A stretch of DNA of 64,000 bases from Rufibacter sp. LB8. GTDB taxonomy: Bacteria > Bacteroidota > Bacteroidia > Cytophagales > Hymenobacteraceae. The notes beneath the pieces are model-generated. The model did not search any database and was not told the DNA's origin. It saw only the letters and a list, made by a program, of their open reading frames with translations. The position numbers and the translations under genes were made by a program. The number at the start of each line of letters is the position of its first letter. Position 1 is the first letter of the stretch. The stretch covers positions 2,275,501 through 2,339,500 of the forward strand of contig NZ_JADALJ010000001.1 in assembly GCF_014876185.1 (NCBI RefSeq). Direction: 5' to 3'. Shown piece after piece: positions 59,211 to 64,000 of the stretch.

Positions 59211-59537
59211 TTATAATCCGCCGCCGTTGCGTGAGCCACCGGTTTTTTCGCCTTCGTGGCCTTTCACTTTTACAATTTTATTGTACAAGCCCAACAGCAG
59301 GAACGGCGCTGGCCACTGACCTACAAACAGGGCTTCCTCGTCTTTCTTCATGATTTTCAAGGTAGCCGACACGGCCATGGAGCCCAAAGCTGCCCATAAG
59401 AACAGGTCAGACGGCAATTTGGCGGTATATTCCTCAATGGTTCTAGCTACCGGTCCTTCTCTGTGTTCTGGGTTGTAGTTGTCTGCGGCGTTTTTCAAAT
59501 CTTGTGCGCCGTTCTTTAAGTCTTGTGCAGTTGCCAT
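59211..59537 (-). CDS. Small membrane-associated protein of unknown function
   Basis: 108 residues. The N-terminus has two near-repeats of AQDLKNGAQDLKNAADN, a helical, LEA-like stretch. Two hydrophobic segments follow (about 42-60, LFLWAALGSMAVSATLKIM, and 73-88, WPAPFLLLGLYNKIV), then a Gly-rich basic tail (EGEKTGGSRNGGG). Family not recognised with confidence; small proteins of this layout are often stress-induced in Bacteroidota. Single gene. Confidence 0.7.
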   Translation of the reverse strand: MATAQDLKNGAQDLKNAADNYNPEHREGPVARTIEEYTAKLPSDLFLWAALGSMAVSATLKIMKKDEEALFVGQWPAPFLLLGLYNKIVKVKGHEGEKTGGSRNGGGL

Positions 59538-59677
59538 AGTTTTATATCAGTTTAGGTAATGAAATATCCTATGAAAACGTAGAACACGGGCGAGGGTTTA
59601 CCTAAATTTTAATTTTGCTACCAGGTGGCTTCCAGAGATTTGGTTTGCGGCGGCGTTAAAACTTTTTAGTAAGATGT

Positions 59678-59717
59678 CTGTTTTAGGGCTCATTTCTGGA
59701 AACGGAGCCGAAAACGA
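59678..59717. repeat. Family A palindrome next to a stop codon
   Basis: CTGTTTTAGGGCTCATTT and AAACGGAGCCGAAAACG; 8 bases from the stop at 59726. Confidence 0.7.
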
Positions 59718-59725
59718 AAATTATT

Positions 59726-60205
59726 TTAATGTATGGTAAAGAAGTAATCACGCTCTTTCTTTAAATGATAAGTTTGGTTTATTACTACCGAATCTCTTCC
59801 CTTAACTAAATATCCTTCCACACGGATAGTTAAATTTTTGATTTTCTTGATATTGGGTTCAGTAAAATCGTAACTGTAATGTAACGTTTGTTTTATTTTT
59901 TCTGGATGCAGCGTTACAGAATCCTCGTTTTTCTTCCAAGAAATAGTAAGATTTGACAACTTGAATCTATCTAAAGTATCTTTATCTGCTTGCCGGATGT
60001 TAACCTCCAAAAAATCATTTCTATAATAAGGAGCGTAACACTCTAAAGTGTAACCTTTCCCTTTAATTACATCTTCAGATTTGCTTTTTGCATCCAAAGG
60101 AATAAATAAGTGATTAGAAACTAAACAGCTTGAAAAGACACAAGCAATACCCACGCAGAGAATTAAGTGCAGGGTTTTAAATAATGACATTTGCTTAAAT
60201 TTCAT
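59726..60205 (-). CDS. Predicted lipoprotein of unknown function
   Basis: About 159 residues from ATG 60205 (MKFKQMSLF; ATG 60190 also possible). The signal TLHLILCVGIACVFSSC ends in lipobox FSSC. The rest alternates strands, with LECYAPYYRNDFLEVNIRQADKD and FTEPNIKKIKNLTIRVEGYLVKGRDSVVINQTYHLKKERDY. No family recognised. AT-richer than its neighbours, which may point to acquisition. Not linked to the protease gene upstream, which has its own terminator. Confidence 0.65.
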   Translation of the reverse strand: MKFKQMSLFKTLHLILCVGIACVFSSCLVSNHLFIPLDAKSKSEDVIKGKGYTLECYAPYYRNDFLEVNIRQADKDTLDRFKLSNLTISWKKNEDSVTLHPEKIKQTLHYSYDFTEPNIKKIKNLTIRVEGYLVKGRDSVVINQTYHLKKERDYFFTIH

Positions 60206-60254
60206 ATTTATCAATGCTGTTTGTGGCTTTATCAGCAACCTACATAAAAAACAA

Positions 60255-60287
60255 AAGAAGCCCCACCAAATCTGGCAGGGCTTCTTG
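60255..60287 (-). terminator. Terminator of the tricorn-like protease gene
   Basis: Minus strand: AAGAAGCCCTGCC and GGTGGGGCTTCTT, then TTGTTTTTT. Confidence 0.8.
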
Positions 60288-60307
60288 TCTTTACATCGAA
60301 ATAAAAC

Positions 60308-63300
60308 CTACTTCTTAGGCAGCTCCTGCAACAAAACCTCCACGGCTTTCTCCAGTTGTTGGTCGCGGCCTTGGGCGGCGAGGGCCGGTTCATTGGCTAC
60401 CAGGTAATCTGGTTCCAGTTGGGTATTCTCCAGAAATTTTCCGCCGCCCAACGTACGGTAGCCAATCTGCGGAATCCCGAAGACCATGGTGGGGTCAATC
60501 AGGGTTTCCCACCACACAAAGGTACCGGTGCCGGCCACGGGCATGCCCACGGTTTTGCCAATGCCCAATTCTTTGTAGAGTACCGGGAAGATGTGCGCGT
60601 CTGAGTAGTTGCTCTCGTTCATGACCACAATAGACGGCTTCGTCCATTTGTTGCGGGGCTCGTCTGAGAGGTGCTGGTTGCGGGGGATGAACTCGGCGTA
60701 GCGCTTTGTGTTCAAAAAGCTAATCAAGTCATCATGCAGGTTGCCGCCGCCGTTGGAACGGGTGTCCACAATCAGGGCTTCTTTGCCGGCGTTTTTGCCG
60801 AGGGCGTCTTCGTACACGGTGCGGTAGCTGGCGTCGTTCATGCCGCGTATATGCACATAACCCAATCGGCCGCCCGATAAACGGTCAACTTCTTTTCTCC
60901 GGTTTTCTACCCAGCGCTGGTACAGTAGTTCGTTTAATTCGCCGCCGTTGATGGGTTTCACGGTTTCTTCCCAGCGCTGTTTGGTGCTTTCATTGTACAG
61001 AGAAACCAAGGTGTACTTGCCGGCCTTTCGGTTGAGGAGTTGGTCCAAATCTGTGTTTTCTTCCAACGGCTGGCCGTCAAGCATTTCAATCACAATGCCC
61101 GGCTTTACTTTGGAACTGGCGCGGTCAAACGGGCTCATGTTCACCACTTCCTTCACCTTTAACCCTTTGCCGGTGTAGTTTTCGTCATAAAACAAACCAA
61201 GCGAAGCGGTGGCATCTGGATTGGTGGAGCGGGGACTGTAACGGCCGCCGGTGTGCGAGGCGTTCAGTTCACCCAGCAACTCGCTCAGCACATCTGCAAA
61301 ATCGTAATTATTAGCGATGTGCGGCAAGAACTGACGGTAATTCTCAGTATTGGCTTTCCAGTCTACGCCGTGCAGATCCGTTACGTAAAACTTCTGCTCC
61401 AGCTCTCTGATGACGTGGTCATACATGTAGGTGCGCTCGGCGGAGGCGTTCAAATTCATCTCGCCGTTCACGCGCAGCGTTTCCTGCTTGCCGTTGTCGG
61501 TGTCCAGTTTCAGGATTTTGCCTTCGGTGAGCACGAACAGGTTTTTGCCGTCTTTGCTCATGACCATTTTGCCCCCGCGGGCACCTAATTTGGCCAGTAA
61601 TTTGGTGTCATTGTCGCGTAGGTTGGTCACCCACAGGTCATAGCCTTTCTCAAACCGGGACAGGTAAAACATACGGTCGCCTTTGTCTGTGACCACAAAA
61701 TCTGCCAGGTCTGAGGACGTGCCCGTGAGGCGGGCCTTGCGGTAAGCCAAGTTGTCCAGTTCCAAAGCCAGGGCGGCGGGCGCTACTTTTACCACTTCGT
61801 TTTTCTTGTTTTTGCCTTTGGGTGCGGCTTTCTCGGCCTGCGCTCTGGCTTCGGCTTCACGCTTCTCCAGTTCCTCCATCAGGCTGTAATCTTCCTTGCT
61901 CAGCTTAAAGCGGTCAAAGCCGTCTTGCGTGGTGAACAGCGCGAACACATCACCCGTGCCCCAGTTGTTGCCGTTGCCGCGCAGGCCTTCGCGGTTAGAA
62001 TAATAGGCGATCATTTTGCCGCCCATCATCCACTTGGGGTCGCCTTCATTGTAGCCGCTCTGGGTCAGGTTTCTGATTGCCCCGTTGCCGCTGGCAGATA
62101 CCAAGCCGACCTCGCTGATCCATTGCTTGGGCTGGTTGAAATCCACCAAAAACCATTTTCCGTCCGGCGACCAGGAATAGTACTGGTCACCGTCTGAATA
62201 AGAATAGTTGTTGGCGTTCACCATAATGTCACGCACCTGCTTGGTGGCTTTGTTCACCACCCGCAACTTCACTCGGTCTTCCAGAAACGCCACCTCTTTC
62301 CCGTCTGGTGAATATGCCGGTTGAAATTCCTCTACCTTCGGGTTGGCTATCACCACGTCTTCCTTGAGAATAGTGGATGCGTAAAAATAAGGTTCGGCGC
62401 TGCGTGCGATGCTGGTTTCATACACGTTCCAGCTGCCGTTGCGCTCACCGGCGTACAGAATCTTGCGCCCGTCCGGAGAGAAGCTCACGCTCCGCTCCTG
62501 CTCCGGCGTGTTGGTGATGCGCTTAGTAATGCCACCTTCCACTGAGGACACGAACACCTCGCCGCGATTCACGAACACTACTTCTTTACCGTTCGGCGAT
62601 ACTTCCATCTCGGTCATGCCGCCTGAGATGGGCAACACGGTTTCCTGGTTCGCTCTTATGTCTGAGTACAGCTGAATGGCTACTTTCTGCGGCTGCGCGC
62701 CCGGTTTCTGGGTGTAGATTTCGCCGTTGTAGGTAAAGGAAAGCGTACCGTCTTTCGCGCCGCTCAAATGCCGAACCGGGTGCTTGGTGAAGTTGGTGAC
62801 CGCGGTGCTCTGTTTCGGGTTTTGCAGGTTCATTTTGCGCACATTGAACGTGCCGTTGGGCTGCTCGCTCAAGTAATATACCTCTTGGCCGTTGGCCGAA
62901 AACAGGGGTTGACGGTCTTCGCCGGGGTTGTCAGTGAGTTTAGTGTGCTGCTTGGTTTTGGCGTTGTAAGCCCAAATATCCCGCGTGATGGACGAGACAT
63001 GGTGCTTGCGCAGCGCATTCTCGGGTCCTTTGCGGTCCTGGTACACCACCATGTCACCGGCGGAGTTGTAGCGGGCAGCTTCGGCGGGCGTGGTCAGGAC
63101 CATGCTGTTTTTGCCGCCGTTCACCGGCACGCTGTACAATTCCGGGAACGCCCCCGAGGGGAACATGGAATTACTGGCCGCATCTAGTCTGGCCGCCGTA
63201 AAGAGCACACTCTTGCCATCCGCAGAAAAATCTGACGGCAAATCTCCGCTGGAATTAAAGGTCAACCGCTTGCTTTCACCACCTTGCGCCGGCATCACAA

Positions 63301-63580
63301 ACACGTCAAAGTTACCGTGGCGGTCTGAGGCGTAGGCCAGCTGTTTTCCGTCCGGAGACCAAACCGGCATGTATTCATAGCCCTCGTGCATGGTGAGCGG
63401 CGTAGCATTTCCGCCAGCTGCGGGTACTCTATATAAATCGCCTTTGTAGCTGAAGACAATGGTCTGGCCATCGGGTGAAATGGCTGGCGTGGTCATCCAG
63501 AGCGGTGTTTGGGTTTGCGCGCTGGCGCCTAGACTGCTGGCGCAGCAGAGAGCCAAAGCGGCGAAGAACCTCTTTTTCAT
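60308..63580 (-). CDS. Tricorn-like S41 family peptidase
   Basis: 1090 residues with signal peptide (KKRFFAALALCCASSLGASAQ), so periplasmic or exported. Two N-terminal propellers are built of PD40 repeats (PAISPDGQTIVFSYKGDLY, PVWSPDGKQLAYASDRHG, SFSPDGRKILYAGERNG). A charged insert near 570-600 (EKREAEARAQAEKAAPKGKNKK) precedes the second propeller. A PDZ domain (FDRASSKVKPGIVIEMLDG) is followed by the S41 core: VDTRSNGGGNLHDDLI, then NESNYSDAHIFP with the likely serine nucleophile and GIGKTVGMPVAGTGTFV. It would degrade peptides in the envelope. TACATTTA at 63612-63619 is a possible -7 box. Confidence 0.93.
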   Translation of the reverse strand: MKKRFFAALALCCASSLGASAQTQTPLWMTTPAISPDGQTIVFSYKGDLYRVPAAGGNATPLTMHEGYEYMPVWSPDGKQLAYASDRHGNFDVFVMPAQGGESKRLTFNSSGDLPSDFSADGKSVLFTAARLDAASNSMFPSGAFPELYSVPVNGGKNSMVLTTPAEAARYNSAGDMVVYQDRKGPENALRKHHVSSITRDIWAYNAKTKQHTKLTDNPGEDRQPLFSANGQEVYYLSEQPNGTFNVRKMNLQNPKQSTAVTNFTKHPVRHLSGAKDGTLSFTYNGEIYTQKPGAQPQKVAIQLYSDIRANQETVLPISGGMTEMEVSPNGKEVVFVNRGEVFVSSVEGGITKRITNTPEQERSVSFSPDGRKILYAGERNGSWNVYETSIARSAEPYFYASTILKEDVVIANPKVEEFQPAYSPDGKEVAFLEDRVKLRVVNKATKQVRDIMVNANNYSYSDGDQYYSWSPDGKWFLVDFNQPKQWISEVGLVSASGNGAIRNLTQSGYNEGDPKWMMGGKMIAYYSNREGLRGNGNNWGTGDVFALFTTQDGFDRFKLSKEDYSLMEELEKREAEARAQAEKAAPKGKNKKNEVVKVAPAALALELDNLAYRKARLTGTSSDLADFVVTDKGDRMFYLSRFEKGYDLWVTNLRDNDTKLLAKLGARGGKMVMSKDGKNLFVLTEGKILKLDTDNGKQETLRVNGEMNLNASAERTYMYDHVIRELEQKFYVTDLHGVDWKANTENYRQFLPHIANNYDFADVLSELLGELNASHTGGRYSPRSTNPDATASLGLFYDENYTGKGLKVKEVVNMSPFDRASSKVKPGIVIEMLDGQPLEENTDLDQLLNRKAGKYTLVSLYNESTKQRWEETVKPINGGELNELLYQRWVENRRKEVDRLSGGRLGYVHIRGMNDASYRTVYEDALGKNAGKEALIVDTRSNGGGNLHDDLISFLNTKRYAEFIPRNQHLSDEPRNKWTKPSIVVMNESNYSDAHIFPVLYKELGIGKTVGMPVAGTGTFVWWETLIDPTMVFGIPQIGYRTLGGGKFLENTQLEPDYLVANEPALAAQGRDQQLEKAVEVLLQELPKK

Positions 63581-63644
63581 GGGTAGTTTATTGTTTGGTA
63601 GAATGGTAGATTAAATGTAGCGAAAACCCGGCGGAATGCAACTT

Positions 63645-63685
63645 TGCGTTTTCGGGCTCATTTCTGGAAACGGAGCCGAAAACGA
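63645..63685. repeat. Family A palindrome
   Basis: TGCGTTTTCGGGCTCATTT and AAACGGAGCCGAAAACG. Confidence 0.75.
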
Positions 63686-63750
63686 AAGTCGGTAAGTATA
63701 TTTGATTCTATAGGGACAGGGCTGGACCTGTTCTCCACGCCATTCTGGGT

Positions 63751-63773
63751 GTAGGGGCGTATCGCATACGCCC
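63751..63773 (+). repeat. Family D palindrome (GTAG-GGGCGTATC)
   Basis: GTAG followed by GGGCGTAT-cgc-ATACGCCC. Confidence 0.75.
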
Positions 63774-63850
63774 TTTGCCGTAGCCAACGCAGAAAAGCGA
63801 ATTCCGAGGCATTTTTCCAATGGTTGACGGCCAGAAAAAGCCACCGTCTA

Positions 63851-63873
63851 GGGCGTATGCGATACGCCCCTAC
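63851..63873 (-). repeat. Family D palindrome, inverted partner
   Basis: Exact inverse of 63751-63773, 77 bases away, as in a REP pair. Confidence 0.75.
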
Positions 63874-64000
63874 AAGCAGGAATGAATATTCAGACAGTTG
63901 CAATCCTTTCAACTAAGAGCATGTTTAAATTTTGGAAAGGGATAAAAAAAGCGAGTCAGCCCGTAAGCATTAAGTGACCAAACTTCGGTGCTTATGGAAT

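Larger units (their letters stand above)
63581..64000. other. Repeat-containing end of the window
   Basis: Holds the tricorn promoter region, a family A copy (63645-63685) and an inverted pair of GTAG-foot elements (63751-63773, 63851-63873). An 18-codon frame at 63920 (MFKFWKGIKK) is too short to call. No gene seen. Confidence 0.5.

Noticed and set aside
63920-63976. 18-codon frame MFKFWKGIKK at the window end
   Set aside because: Too short and near the edge; could be part of a repeat or mobile-element end, cannot be judged.

Overview
The window looks like a chromosomal segment of a Bacteroidota bacterium. Evidence: SusC/FecA-like TonB-dependent receptors, DUF4249 and GLPGLI proteins, a C-terminal type IX secretion sorting domain, atpD-atpC as a separate two-gene unit, and promoters of the Bacteroidota type (TTG, 19 bases, TAnnTTTG). 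The gene mix and moderate GC suggest Cytophagales/Hymenobacteraceae (Rufibacter- or Pontibacter-like). That placement is inference from family knowledge; no marker gene was compared.

Layout. 0-1 kb: the 3' remnant of a GH5-type glycosidase, repeats and tRNA-Gln. 1-13 kb: purL, two small unknown genes, atpDC, a membrane protein, a cystathionine gamma-synthase-like enzyme, a secreted propeller protein, pth and an MFS transporter. 12.5-13.4 kb: a REP-associated tyrosine transposase (RAYT) between inverted copies of its likely REP. 13.4-24.5 kb: lactonase, PhyH-like dioxygenase, acyltransferase, metG, small lipoprotein genes, DUF3050, msrB and typA. 24.8-32 kb: a tightly coupled outer-membrane operon (unknown secreted protein, STN-type TonB receptor, DUF4249 lipoprotein, MG2-domain protein). 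32-36.5 kb: Gfo/Idh oxidoreductase, cold-shock protein, deacetylase, phosphoesterase, PNPOx-like protein. 36.9-44.9 kb: a sulfur region with metZ, osmC, metX, a TSUP transporter and cysH-cysD-cysN. 45-50 kb: an AT-rich insert with two small secreted four-cysteine proteins, a GLPGLI protein and an outer-membrane barrel. 50-64 kb: LRR-kinase, GH15, otsAB, mscS, rtcB, two small unknown genes and a tricorn-like protease.

Most notable: (1) upstream of cysHDN, behind a good promoter, lies a 22-codon ORF with seven Cys codons (CCC-SSG-CCCC) ending just before its stop. It is a strong candidate cysteine-responsive attenuator of sulfate assimilation. (2) About 37 copies of one roughly 40-bp palindrome occur in 64 kb, very often within 30 bp downstream of a stop codon, with arms that co-vary between copies. 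(3) Several other palindromic families are interspersed; one has the GTAG foot expected of RAYT substrates and flanks the RAYT gene. (4) The AT-rich four-gene cassette at 45.9-50.0 kb may be an undescribed secreted-peptide/outer-membrane system.

Functionally, cysHDN reduces sulfate, metX activates homoserine and metZ can add sulfide to give homocysteine. The trans-sulfuration-type enzyme at 7.5 kb and metG and msrB (methionine use and repair) are further sulfur amino-acid genes. otsAB and the GH15 enzyme are convergent neighbours consistent with trehalose turnover, beside an MscS channel that would respond to osmotic downshift.
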